Origin: Pyrus communis
Taxonomy: Eukaryota; Streptophyta; Magnoliopsida; Rosales; Rosaceae
Direction: 5' to 3'
DNA length: 64,000 bases
NCBI RefSeq assembly: GCF_963583255.1
Contig: NC_084806.1
Coordinates: 21,494,317 to 21,558,316 of the forward strand
Under the pieces are notes generated by a model. The model had not been told where the DNA came from and did not search any database. It worked only from the letters and a program-made list of their open reading frames with translations. The translations under genes and the position numbers were made by a program. Below, in pieces: positions 51,567-63,721 of this stretch; the first letter of the stretch is position 1; every line of letters starts with the position of its first letter.

Positions 51567-53434
51567 CTTCGTGGGAGGCAACCCATGCAATCAACAAAGG
51601 AAAAACTTGGGAATCGCTCCACACTCAGATTTGCGTCCCTAAACCCTTTCCTTTGTTGCTTACTTTTTGTTATGTGTATTGTGTTCAATTGTGTCTAAAA
51701 CATTGAGGACAATGTTTAGTTTAAGTGTGGGGGGGTAACATTCTGTTTTGAGATATTTTTGCATGAAATTCGTAGGGTATTACCACCTAACATATCTAAA
51801 CTTGTTTCCCACTGTTTTTAAGTGTTTTTAAGCTATTTTAGAGTGTTTTAGAGTGTGTTGACTTAAAAATCCGAAAATACCATAAAAATTTGAAAAATTG
51901 CTTTGAAAAACCCAAAAAGAGTTGTTTTTGTGTGTTTGTTTGTCTTAGGGTACCTTCCAACACAATGATGAGGATTTGGTTTTTAATGCATGACTGTTAA
52001 AGAGAGTTACAAACAATGATGGACATGTGAATTGCTCTTTGGTTTATGCTTGGTTGTAGTTATAGTTTACGAATTCACATGTAATCACAAAGGATAAAAT
52101 CAGTTTTTGTAACATGCTTGAAGGAAGGAACTCAAACAAACGCTACATCCCTGAGAGACTTGAGCCTAAACGTTTATTTGGAGAGTTATTAATCTGTGCA
52201 TTCTTGTTTTCTAAAAGTCGTTGCATGATCTCATTATTCTTTGCTTGGTTGCTACTTAGAATGCTTTTAATCAATATAGTTCCAAATACTAGAACTCATA
52301 CCCGTTTCATTCAAAGCATGAAATTGATTAGCATAACAAATAACAAGATGAAGTTGTGTAGTAGTCACCACCATAGCCAAATAGCCGAATCCACCCTTGT
52401 CATTTTTATTGTAGGTTTAAACCCCATTGACCCTTATTTAGCCTATTTTCTTGTTAACCACATCACCCTTACCTAGCCTAGAATAGGACTTTCCATACCC
52501 TTGTTCTTGAAGTATAGTGGAGCATAACTAAGAAGGAATTCCTTTTGAGTGACATTCGTGCAGAAAACGAGTGTGGGGGAAGCGATTTTGTGAGTGTGTG
52601 TGTGCCAAAGTCTTAAAAGAGGCACGAGAAAAAGAAAAAAAAAACGAAAAAAAAAGTGTGAAAAAGAAGAAAAAGAAGAAGAAAAGAAAGAAAAGAGTGA
52701 AAATAAGTGAGAATGAACTCACAGGTGTTGGTTGTTGAAGAAAGGGTCCAAAAAGTTTGAATATGGCCCTAAGTTTTGTGTGATTCCCCCTTGGGTGTTC
52801 AAAGTTGACTTCTGCATTCTAAAGGGAATTCTAAGTGTCTAATTCAATACTTTGCTCACTATTGCTTTAAGAATGTTTGTTATCCTTTACCTTTCATTGT
52901 TAGCCAATACCCCAGCCTCGTTACAACCCTTTGACTTCTATCTTGATTGTTATGTGTTTCAATATGTGGAGTTTAAAGTGGGTTTGATCATATGGTATCC
53001 CTGGTTCTCGCATCTAAGTGGTAGCATTCCATTCATGAGATCATATATATACATGTTAATAATTCCAGAAAATGCTTTCCTTGTAGAACATATGTGAGTG
53101 TTCGTTTACATGTTTACATCAATCTTCTCACATATACCTAGTGTAGGGAGTGTAGTTAGAAAATCTGTGTGAAAATTGAGAGTACACCTAGTAAGGAATT
53201 GAGGGAATTCTCTAAGGCATGTTACTACATTCAAAATGTTGTTTTAATTGATTAAATGCGAGCTAGTGAATGGTGACTATGATTAAGTATGCTCGAGGGT
53301 AAGGATTGCTTAAATCTATGTGAGTAGTGATCTTTAACATGTTATGTTTCATTGGAAATCCCTGAGGCAACGTTGGAAGGTTTAGAGTTATGTTTTGTTT
53401 CTTTTGTTTATTTGTTTTGCTCGAGGACTAGCAA
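51567..53434 (+). other. Noncoding 3' internal region of Y
   Basis: It begins with the right half of the GGGAGGCAACCC block (to 51585). No credible ORF. Polypurine-like motifs at 51721-51739 and 52569-52583, purine-rich tract at 52620-52700. Confidence 0.75.
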
Positions 53435-53454
53435 AAGATAAGTGTGGGGGAATT
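53435..53454 (+). other. Polypurine tract of Y
   Basis: AAGATAAGTGTGGGGGAATT directly before TGATAGGAGC. Confidence 0.9.
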
Positions 53455-55584
53455 TGATAGGAGCATATTTAGGCGACTTAACTAGCTTATTCTTGTGCAT
53501 TTGTGCTATTATTTCTTAGTTAATGTCGTATTACAACTCAATTTCGTGTGTTTGTAGGTCCTATGGGTTAAAGTATCAAGAAAGTGCATTTTGGTGCATT
53601 TTGGAGCTATTTTGGACACTAGGTGGTGAGCTTGCATGTGGGCTAACATGGATGGACGAATTTGGACTCAAGAAGGTGGAAATGTGATAAGAAGAGGAAG
53701 GAACTAAGCTAAGGACAAAGTGGATAAGGAAAGTGCAAGAAAAGAGGAAACATTATCCAAAACATTATCCAACCTTATCCAACATTATCCAATTATCCAA
53801 AACCTTATCCAACCTTATCTAACCTTATCCAACCTTATCCTATCTTATCCTAACCTAATCTTGTTCCACCTTAATCCTAGCTGCAAGTGGACTTAAAAAC
53901 CTAATTTCTAGAAGCCTTATCTGACCCTAAAAGGGTGCCACACCCTTACCCCTTTTATTTCTTCTAGAAAACCCAAAATCAGCCACAAAACACTTAGTTT
54001 CTAGAAGGCCCAATTTTGGACGAATTTCCTAAACGTTTTTCCTTTTGGATTCTGATTTGTTAGGCCTTAATCCTTGTGGATTTGGGTATACAAATCCTTT
54101 TATGAAACTAATTGGGCCAAACCCTCTCCTAAGTGGATTTAACTTACTTGTGCCAAACCCTAGGGCCCTAATCCATAAAATCTGCTAAGTGTAACCCTAA
54201 TCTAATTAACCCTAGGACTATATAAACATATTTTCAGCCATAAATTCGTAAGACCCCTTATGCTAGACAGAAAACCCTTGTGCCGCACCTCCATTCCCCA
54301 TTCTTGACCTCCATAGACCTCCCTCCACATCCATACACCTCTGCCGCACCATTCCCCACCATAATCAACCATCCTCCATCCCTCCAAACTAGAAAACACC
54401 ATCCAAAACCACAAATTTCATCACCCAACTTTGTGCCGCAGCAAGGAGGAGGAAGAGGAGCCAATCTGTGCATCGAATTCATCTTGGAATTGCTGAGCAT
54501 TTAGGTGTATTCTTTCTTATGATTTCAATGTTTAAATTCAATACTTTTTGTTGTGCAAGCATGAGGAACTAATCCCCCCTTTGGCTAGGGGGGAATTTCG
54601 AAACCATGGTTATATTTGCATGATAATTTGATTACTTTTAGTTGTGATTTCATGAATGATGAATTCAATTTGCTTATCTGTTTTAATTAAAACTTGCTTA
54701 TGTATATGAATTGAGAGTGCACGCTTAATTTGCATGCATAAACATGATGCTAGGGTATGAGGGAACTTCACCTAATCGTTGGGAACTTATATTCATGAGT
54801 AGTTAAGATTGTTGGTCACAATTATGATAAGTGAATTCTTGGCATAAGTATCATGCGCTTTCATAGTTACGAATGCCTCGTCAACACCTATGATTTCCAT
54901 AGAACCTAATGATCTTTGATTGTCTTTCTATCATGCGCTTTCATATAGAAAACTTTTAAGGAATAATTTGATTGCAATGCGCTAATTCCATTCAATTCAA
55001 TGACCTAAGGAAATTCTGAGAGTTAATTTAAGCGTACCTAATTAACTTGGGGTGTTGAGGTTCATAAATTCATCGAATAAGCAACTGGAGATTATTTTGT
55101 ATGCAAGTATGCCATGTGTGGAGAAAAACCTCCTAGCCATCTCACCATCCATTTAATTTCACCAATTTCGTCAGAATCTGCCTAGTTTACATATTTGTTT
55201 TGTTTGTTTGATTTTCGTCAAAAACCAAATCCCCAATTGTCTTAGAGTGTCTAATTGGTCCAATTATGTTTTAGATTGTGTTTTTAAGAGTTTTGAGTCA
55301 AGTTAGAACCAATTTTCGTCCAAAATTGTGTTTAGGCTCAAAACTGCCCAGATTGTGTTTTTAAGGCAGTTTTGAGTGTTTTTAGCCTATTTTGAGTTTT
55401 GTGAACGTGTTTGAGTCTTTTTAAGTGAGTTTAAGTGTTTTAAAGATTAAGTTTATTTATTTGAGTCAGTTTAGAGTGTTTAGCAAGCCCTCCTAATCCC
55501 CGGTATAAGAACGATCCCTACTTATTTATATGCTACAATTGTCAAAAGAGGGTTAATTTGTGTGTTAAGCTAATTTTCGCATCA
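53455..55584 (+). repeat. Y 3' LTR, 2130 bp
   Basis: Duplicate of 38796-40925 at a constant offset of 14659. It ends TTCGCATCA, followed by GTTAA. Confidence 0.92.
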
Positions 55585-55589
55585 GTTAA

Positions 55590-57975
55590 CGACTTGGATT
55601 TGACTCAAAAACGTAAAATAACAATATGAAACACTATACTAGACTCAAAAAATTCAAAACTAAACTTTAAAACACTAAGACAAACCAAAAGACTCAAAAC
55701 AACACAAACACACTCAAATCTGCCTAAAATCCACTTTCTGGGCAGATTTGAGCACGAACACAAATTTGGACGAAATTAAGTAATAACTTGACTCAAGAAC
55801 GTAAAAACACAATATAAAACACTAAACTAACTTAAAGAATGTAAAACTAAACACTTAAAACATTAAAACAAACCAAAAGACTCAAACATCACCCAAAACA
55901 CTCAAAACTGCCTAAAAATCACTTTCTGGGCAGTTTTGAGCACTTTGGTGAATCTGGACGAAATTGGGAAATAAAATGAATCAAAACACTTAAAAGCACA
56001 AACTAAATTGATTTCTAACTAAATTGGACATTAAAGTAAAGGGGGATTTAGATTTATACGAAAATTGAAATAACAAAACAAGTTAATAAACTAAACAGAT
56101 TGTAAAACGAATTTGATGGAATGGAATGAATGGATGATAGAATGGCTAAGGGGTTCATCTCTATACATGTTATACTTGCATAATAAAATGATTTCCAATT
56201 GCATTTCAATAAACTATGATACTCAACACCCCAAGTTAACCGTGATGCACTAATTAACCTTCAAATCTTCCTAACGTTATTGAATTGGATGATGCATGCG
56301 ACAATTCAAAACATTCCCCACAAGTCCTCAACATGAATGCATAGAAGAGGTACAAGCAAGAATCATTACGCTCTATGAAAATTATAAGTGTTGACGAGGC
56401 ATTCGTTACTATGGATTGCATGAAACTTATGCCAAGAATTCATTTAACGCGATTGTTTATAAGCAACCTCCACTACTTGTGAATATAAGTTCATAACGAT
56501 TAGGTGAAACTCACTTATATTCTAGCGTCATATTCATGCATGAAAATTAAGTGTGCACTCTCAATGAACATACATAAATAAGTTATCAATCAAACAGTTA
56601 AACGAATTGAATCCACAACTTATGAAACGCAATTAGAAGTATTCAAATCAAAATGCAAGCATAAACATATATTCGAATCACCCCCTAACCAAGGGGGAGT
56701 TTAGTTCCTCATGGTACAAAACAAAGAGAATCAAAGAAACACCTAAACATTCCAACAACTCAAACTTGAATTGTATGAACGTTTAGGCCCTCTTATCATC
56801 CATTCCTCATTCGTACAAAACAAAGAGCATTGAAATTAAACATTGAAATCAAAGAAACACCTAAACATTCCAACAACTCAAACTTGAATTGTATGAACGT
56901 TTAGGCACTCTTCTCTTCCTCTTCGTTGTGGCACAAGGTCTAAGGTGAGTTTGATGGTGTGAATGGTTTGGGGAGTGGTTGGAGTGGCTGCAATGGAGGA
57001 GAAAAGTGTTTTGGTGGCTGCTGCAAGGGTGTGGAGAGGTTTTGACGAATTTCTGGAATATGGAAGAGTGAATGAATGTTTGTGTGAAGTGTGTATGGTT
57101 TTTATAGGGAGATGGATGGATGGGAGAGGGAACATGACAGCTAGGTTGCATGTGCAAATGCTAGGATGGCTGAAATTGTAAGGGGAATGCATGTGCAATG
57201 TTGGAAATCTGATGGGAGAAAGGTGGATGCATGTGTTGGCTGATTTAAAGAATGTGAGGGAATGATGAAAGGGGAAACATGACAGCTAGGATGAATGCAT
57301 GTGGAGTGCATGTGCAATGTTTTAAAGGATGGAATGCATGTGAATATGCTAGAAATCTGATGGGAATGAATGATTAAATGTGAATGGCTGATTAGAATCT
57401 AGGGTGCATGTGGGTTAGAAATGCATGTGGGTGAATGTTTGAATGATTAAAGAGGAAACATGACAGCTAGGTTGGTTGGTGGCTGCCATGGAGGTGTGGA
57501 ATGATGGAATTTCACAAGGGGAATGCATGTGCACAGTTTTGGTGTGGAGAAATGATTATGGATGCATGTGTTGAATGATTTCTTGGTGAGGGATGTGGAG
57601 TGGCTGGAATGATGAATGAATAAAGGGTGCATGTGGGTTAATTAATTAAAGGGAGTGCATGTGCAATGTTGTTGTTGGTGCAATGATGGAGGAACAAGTG
57701 CATGTGGCTGAAATGTGGAAGGTGTGTGGCTACTTCAAGTAGGAATCCTTGTGACATCAACTCTTCAATTTCGTCCATTCCTTTTGCTCCAAGTATAAGT
57801 TATCCCTTCCAAGTCCAATTTTGCTCCAAAATGCTCCAAAATGCATCTTTTTGCTTCCTTAGCCACATGAACCTAAAAACACACGAAAATGGCTTAAAGT
57901 ACTAAAATAACTAAAGAAACATAACATAAATGCACGAGAACAAGCCATTTAAGTCGCATGAATATGCTCCTATCA
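55590..57975 (-). repeat. T LTR 3 (right), segment 2
   Basis: Completes 2491 bp and ends CTCCTATCA before CAACG. A private change CAAAAAATTC near 55650 separates it from LTRs 1 and 2. Confidence 0.92.
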
Positions 57976-57980
57976 CAACG

Positions 57981-59397
57981 CAATTCACAACATTCTCCAA
58001 AAGTCCTTTACGTGAAAAGCACAATAAAGATACAATCAAAGATCATTAAGCATCATGAAAACTTTAAGTGTTGACGAGGCATTCGTTACTATGGACTACG
58101 CATGAAACTTATGCCAAGAATTTATTTAACGCGATTGTTTATAAGCAACCTCCACTACTTGTGAATATAAGTTCGTAACTATTAGGTGAAACTCACTTAT
58201 ATTCTAGCGTCATATTGATGCATGAAAATTAAGCGCGCATTCTTAATAAACATTCATAAATAAGTTATCAATCAAACGGTTAAACAAATTGAACCACAAC
58301 TTATGAAACGCAATTAGAATTAATCAAATCAAAATGCAAGCATAAACATATATTTCGAATCACCCCCTAGCTAAAGGGGGTTTAGTTTATTATAACTTTG
58401 AAATCAAAGAAATACCTAAACATTCCAACAACTCAAACTTGAATTGTATGAACGTTTAGGCACACTTCTCTTCCATTCCTCATACGTACAAACAAAGAGA
58501 ATTGAATTTAAACATTGAAATCAAAGAAACACCTAAACATTCCAACAACTCAAACTTGAATTGTATGAACGTTTAGGCACTCTTCTCTTCCTCGTTGTTG
58601 TAGCACAAGGTCTAAGGATAGTTTGATGGTGTGAATGGTTTAGGGAGTGGTGTTTGGATTAATAGGGAAATGGAAAAATGGTGTTTGGATTACAAGGGAA
58701 CTCACGGCAAAGAGAAGGAATGGAAGTGTTTGTGGTGTGTTGTGTATGAAATGAGATGTCCATGAATGAATGAATGCAAGGGTATTTATAGGAGTAGTGG
58801 AGGGAACATATGGCTATGTCATTTGTAGGTGAAGTAGGTGGATGTTGTAGGTGAAGTAGGTGGATGTTGTAGGTGAAGTAGGTGGATGTTGTAGGTGAAG
58901 TAGGTGGATGATATGTTAAGTGATAAGTGATAAGTGATATGATATGTGGTTATGATATGATAAGTGGTTAAGTGGTGATGATAAGTGATAAGTGATTAAG
59001 TGATATGATATGTGGTGATGATAAGTGATAAGTGCATGTGGGTTAACTAATGAAGGAAATGCATGTGCAATGACAATGTGTTAGAATGGATGTGTGTTAT
59101 GCATGGCATGATTGGGATTAGGAAAGGTTTAAATGTCCTAAAACTAAAGAGAACAAGGTTCCAACACTTTGGCTCCAATTAGGTCTTCAATTTCGTCCAA
59201 CACTTTGGCTTCAAGCATAAGCTATCCGTCCTTAGCCCAAAAGTGCTCCAAAAGTCTCCAAAATGCATCTTTTTGCTCCTTTAGCCCTTTGGACCTACAA
59301 ACACACGAAAATAGCTTAAAGTACTAAAATAACTAAAGAAACATAACGTAAATGTACGAGAACAAGCCATTTAAGTCGCATAAATATGCTCCTATCA
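57981..59397 (-). repeat. Left LTR of W, second segment
   Basis: It resumes after the right CAACG and ends CTCCTATCA. TATAAATA at 58783-58790 (minus), only four minisatellite units, C5/G5 hairpin near 58363-58380. Both segments together give about 2518 bp, inflated by the internal duplication in the first. Confidence 0.88.
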
Positions 59398-59415
59398 AAT
59401 ACCCCCACACTTAGC
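59398..59415 (-). other. Polypurine tract of W
   Basis: AATACCCCCACACTTAGC on +. Confidence 0.85.
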
Positions 59416-61585
59416 TTTTGCTAGTCCTCGAGCAAAACAGAAAAACAAAACAAAAAGAACAAAACACAACCTACACCTTCCAACAATCGTATCAGGGACT
59501 TCCAATGCACATGACAAGTTAAAAATCATTATTCTCACAGATTTGAGCCATCTTTACACTTAAGTACATTCTTAATCATAGTCACCACATACTAGTTCAC
59601 AATTAAGCAATTAAAACACATTTCAAATGTAGTAACATGCCTTTAGAGAATTCCCTCAATTTCTTACTAGATGTACTCTCGTTTTTCACACAGATTTTCT
59701 GACTACACACCCTACACTAGGTATATGTGAGAAGATTGATGTAAACATGTAGACGAACACTCACATATGTTATAATAAGGAAAGCATTTTCTGGAGTTAA
59801 TAAGCATGTTTAGATATGATCTCATGAATGGAATGCTACTACTTAGACGCGAGAACCAATGACACCATAAGCTCATACCAAGTTCAAACTCCACAATTGA
59901 AATACATAACACTCAATATAGAAGTCAAAGGGTAGTAACGGGGCTAGGGTATTGGCTAACAATGAAAGGTGAAGGATAAACAAACATTCTTAAAGCAATA
60001 GTGAGCAAAGTATTGAATTAGGCACTTAGAATTCCCTTAAGAACGCAGAAGTCAACTTTGAACACCCAAGGGAAAATCACACAAAACTTATGGCCATATT
60101 CAACTTTTTGGACCCTTTCTTCAACCATCAACGCTCGTGAGTTCATTCTCACTTATTTTCACTCCTTTTTTTTTTTTTTTTTTTTTTTTTTCTTCTTTTT
60201 CTTTTGAATCTCAAAACATACATATAAACGTAAGAACAAACTTTTACTCCCCCACACTCATTTTCTTGCATAATGTAACTCAAAAGGAATTCATTTAAGT
60301 CATGCTCACTAAACTTTAAGAACAAGGGTATAGGAAAATCCTACTCTAAGCTAGGTAAGGGGTGATGTGGGTAAACAAGGAATAAAGGCAAAACGAGGCT
60401 CAACGGGGTTAAAACTTACAACATATACGAAGTATGGGAAGTAAGGCTATTTGGCTATGGTGGTGGTCACTACACAACTTCTTCTTGAATATGTGTTATG
60501 CAAATCAATAACATGCTTTGAATGAAATGGGCATGAGTTCTAGCATTTGGAACTATATGATGAAACGCCTTCTAAGTAGTAACCAAGCAAAGAATAATGA
60601 GATCATGCAACGACTTTAGAAAACAAGAAATCACAGATTATACTCTCCAAAGAACGTTATAGGCTCAAGTCTCTCAGGGTTGTAGCGTTTGTTTGAGTTC
60701 CTTCCTTCAAGCATGTTACAAAAACGAATTTTTTTCTTTTATGATTGCATGTGAAGTCATACATTATAACCATAACCAAGCATATACCAAGAGTAAATCA
60801 AACTTTTCTCTATGTTTATAACTCTTTCTAACCGTCATGCAATTATAAACCAAATCCTTATCATTGTGTTGGAAGGTACCCTAAGACACAAACACACAAA
60901 AACGACTCTTAAAACAACTCTTTTTGGGTTTTTCAAAACAATTTTTCAAATTTTTATGGGATTTTCGAATTATAAAACAAAACACACTAAAACACTCTAA
61001 AACAACTTAAAAACACCTTAAAACAGCAAGGAACAACATTTGAAGTTATGGGTGATAAAATCCCACGAATTTAAATTAACAACATTAGTTACACCCCCAC
61101 ACTTAAATCAAACATTGTCCTCAATGTTTTAAGCATAGATTCACACAAAACATAAGTAAACACACAAAAAGCAACTAAACATATTAAACATGGCATAATG
61201 TAATTAACAAAGAGAAGAGTTTAGGGACGCAAATCTGGTTATGGAGTGTAAATTCCCTCTTCTCCTTGGTGATTGTATTGAGGCATGATCTTGGTGATTC
61301 CACAGGCTTACTCTTGAACTGGTTTCCGCCCATCATTGATTTTCCTTTGTGCTACTCTTGAACTGGGCAGCAGGATTCCCTTTAGTGTCTCCCCCGAAGG
61401 TCTGAGCTTCCTCCTGCTATCTGTTTCTTTGTTCAATCTTTGCAGGAGTGGTCCCTTCTCTGGAAGTGTATCAACCGTTGAAGATGACTACTCGAGAGCA
61501 ACGCACGGTAAGCAATCAGGAATAGATTCCAGGCAGTTGGCTCCAGATCGGTAGACTGACTCCAAGTGCCGGCTGATTGCTTCTT
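59416..61585 (-). other. Noncoding 3' internal region of W
   Basis: No credible ORF. Polypurine-like motifs at 60247-60260 and 61090-61106; T-run near 60165-60190. Confidence 0.75.
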
Positions 61586-61855
61586 TTACTTTGCCATGCA
61601 AGTAAGAACAAGAACAAAGAAAAAGACAGGGAAAGAGCATGATATGAGATATTTTTGCTTTTGACCTTGATGATATGAGATACCTTTGCTTTGAAGAAGC
61701 GGTGAATGAATCAGCACATGCTTCAATCCGCCGTTTTCTCCTGGGTCATATGTACTCCAGGCATCTGGTATCATCTTTGGGGAAGAAGAAAGAATTGAGT
61801 ATTTCGAAAGGCTTTGCTGGGAGTGCGCCCTCAGAGGTGAGGGAGAGTTGGGCAT
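61586..61855 (-). CDS. Small element-sense ORF, 89 codons (W)
   Basis: Same frame as V, F and Z, with a Gly to Glu change in the DPGENGG segment. TATATA lies about 45 nt upstream. Confidence 0.35.
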   Translation of the reverse strand: MPNSPSPLRAHSQQSLSKYSILSSSPKMIPDAWSTYDPGENGGLKHVLIHSPLLQSKGISYHQGQKQKYLISCSFPVFFFVLVLTCMAK

Positions 61856-62440
61856 TTTCTTCAGGTTTGCCCTGCCATAAAAGACGAAGGTCGACATATA
61901 TAGAGATAATATCAAGTGGTGGTATTTTTTACCCTTGTCGACAAACGTTTTGATCCTGCAAATCCGGCTTTTTGAAATAGTGGCGCCTCTTCGATCTTTG
62001 AATACGCCTCTTCGATTTCTGAGCAGGCGCCCCTTCGATTTCTGAACGACGCCCCTTCGCTTTCTGAACGACACGTGGTAGTGCAGATGCGGCTCCTTTT
62101 GACAAAGCTGCACACGTCTTCTGAAAAGCAGAGAAAGCGTCGCCGAACTTTGCGCTTGTCGGCTAAAGATGTGTAGTTGCGGTGATGGCCTCCATGTGTT
62201 TTCAGCTTTGTCAGAAATCTTTTGACAAAGTTGAACGCGTCTTCTGAAAAGCCGAGAACGCGTCGCCTAAGTTACGCCGGAAATTCCGGCTTCTTGAATC
62301 GGTGGACGCGTCGCCTTGGCTTTTATAGAGCTATCGATCACCACAACAAACACACTCTGAAGAATTCCCATTCTTGAAAATCGACTCCGGCCCTTTGAGA
62401 ATTAACTCCATCCGCCCCTCTCTTTGAACACTTTTGAAAA
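61856..62440. promoter_or_regulatory. Divergent promoter-like region of W
   Basis: GC-rich core with CACGTG near 62073, GCGTCGCC blocks, GCCGGAAATTCCGGC near 62276-62290, and CTTTTATAGAG near 62320 facing ATG 62441. Confidence 0.55.
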
Positions 62441-63118
62441 ATGGCAAACCCATCGAACCTTAGCTTGGAATTGAGCCTTAGCAGTGATACGGGCGCACCG
62501 CGTCAAGGTAACGTATGGCGCCCTTCTTTCTTATCTTCTAACGGTCCTCTCACAGGTGAAGACTCCGTGATGCAGGACGCCACAACGGCTACAATAGTAG
62601 CTAGGAACCTCCTCACTCCAAAAGATAGTAGGCTGCTGTCAGGACGGTCCGATGAGTTGGCCGTTCAAGAGTCCCTCGCACTTAGTGTTCAGTGTGCGAG
62701 TTCTGTGTCCAACATGGGCCAACGCCTGCTTGCCCGCTCCCGTCAGGTGGAATCATTGATGGCAGAGGTGGAAAGTCTTAAGCAGGAGATCAAACTGCTT
62801 AAGCATGAGAATAGAAGTTTGCACGTGCTTGCCAACAACTATTCGACGGGCATGAAGAGGAAGCTTGATGAACTGCAAGAGTCTGAAGGTCGGATTCAAA
62901 GTGACCGTCAAAGGTTTTCGTCTTTCCTCCAGAGGCACATTTTTCCTGGATCATCCAGCGTTTGGCCAAGTATTGAGGCCTCGAATACTCTATCTTCGAT
63001 GCCTCCAGTTCCAATGCCTTCCGCTCCTATGTCTTCTGCCCCGATGCCTTCCGTCTCGATGCCTTCCGCTTCAAGAGTTTTGCCACGTAGTGGGTCTTTA
63101 AGTAAACAACCTTTGTAA
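62441..63118 (+). CDS. Antisense ORF of W, 225 codons
   Basis: Very close to the F copy (EIKLLKHENRSL, RVLPRSGSLSKQPL tail), which points to a shared sublineage, although F has a mini-gag and W only a gag stub. LSLELSL is at residues 7-13. It is open and full length. Confidence 0.75.
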   Translation: MANPSNLSLELSLSSDTGAPRQGNVWRPSFLSSNGPLTGEDSVMQDATTATIVARNLLTPKDSRLLSGRSDELAVQESLALSVQCASSVSNMGQRLLARSRQVESLMAEVESLKQEIKLLKHENRSLHVLANNYSTGMKRKLDELQESEGRIQSDRQRFSSFLQRHIFPGSSSVWPSIEASNTLSSMPPVPMPSAPMSSAPMPSVSMPSASRVLPRSGSLSKQPL

Positions 63119-63139
63119 AGCCTCCATCGTTCTGCCATG

Positions 63140-63156
63140 TTTTTTTTTTTTTTTTT
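63140..63156 (+). repeat. T-run (17) downstream of the antisense ORF, W
   Basis: Same junction as in the other elements. Confidence 0.85.
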
Positions 63157-63165
63157 AAAAATGCA

Positions 63166-63214
63166 TTGGGTTGCCTCCCAAGTAGCGCTTTCTTTTACGT
63201 CTTGCAGCCGGACG
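63166..63214 (-). other. Conserved GGGAGGCAACCC motif (W)
   Basis: Same block as in T, located between the gag stub and the A-run in element sense. Confidence 0.75.
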
Positions 63215-63224
63215 AAGAACCCAA

Positions 63225-63269
63225 TCACTCCAGGATACGTTCACGAATCGGATGAGAACTCCGAGTCAT
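63225..63269 (-). pseudogene. 14-codon gag stub (W)
   Basis: MTRSSHPIRERILE then stop. It differs from the T stub by one residue (H to R). Confidence 0.8.
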
Positions 63270-63369
63270 AAACTAGTACCTAGAACAAGAAACAAAATAA
63301 CATAAGAATCTGGAATAAAATAAAAACAAACGAAAATAAAACAATCCAAGGGATTAGCAAATTTTCTAA

Positions 63370-63387
63370 TCCCCGGCAACGGCGCCA
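63370..63387 (-). other. Primer binding site, tRNA-Asp (W)
   Basis: Exact 18-nt match. Its last bases (CAAAATT side) belong to the duplicated unit described next. Confidence 0.95.
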
Positions 63388-63721
63388 AAATTTGATGCGT
63401 GATTTATACGCACACAAATTAAACCCTCTTTTTGTCAAATTGTAGTATATGTGCAAGTAGGGATCGTTCTGGACCGGGGATTAGGAGGGATTGTTAATCA
63501 CTTGGATTTGACTCAAAAAAACGTAAAAACACAAAATAAATGTATTTCTAACTCAAAATTTGATGCGTGATTTATACGCACACAAATTAAACCCTCTTTT
63601 TGTCAAATTGTAGTATATGTGCAAGTAGGGATCGTTCTGGACCGGGGATTAGGAGGGATTGTTAATCACTTGGATTTGACTCAAAAAAACGTAAAAACAC
63701 AAAATAAATGTATTTCTAACT
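63386..63721 (-). repeat. 168-bp tandem duplication across the PBS/LTR junction of W
   Basis: 63386-63553 and 63554-63721 are the same 168 bp, beginning CAAAATTTGATGCG. The left LTR of W at 5317 has a single copy. Confidence 0.9.

Larger units (their letters stand above)
38796..55584 (+). mobile_element. Element Y (forward) containing Z, TSD GTTAA
   Basis: GTTAA at 38791-38795 and 55585-55589. LTRs 38796-40925 and 53455-55584, both 2130 bp with about one visible difference (GATGATTTG against GATAATTTG). The interior without Z is about 3.5 kb: PBS, one gag-derived ORF, GGGAGGCAACCC block (split by Z), noncoding region and polypurine tract. There is no antisense cassette and no pol, so Y is the simplest layout in the window. 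Confidence 0.92.
6418..57975 (-). mobile_element. Element T, tandem LTR-internal-LTR-internal-LTR (reverse), TSD CAACG
   Basis: CAACG at 6413-6417 and 57976-57980 flanks the whole unit. Three LTRs are present: 6418-8908; 13030-14270 + 16298-17320 + 34345-34571; and 38691-38795 + 55590-57975. Each sums to 2491 bp after removing insertions S, X and Y. The internals 8909-13029 (4121 bp) and 34572-38690 (4119 bp) differ in length by a T-run (24 against 22) and by few substitutions. Unequal recombination between LTRs of one insertion would produce this. Confidence 0.9.
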
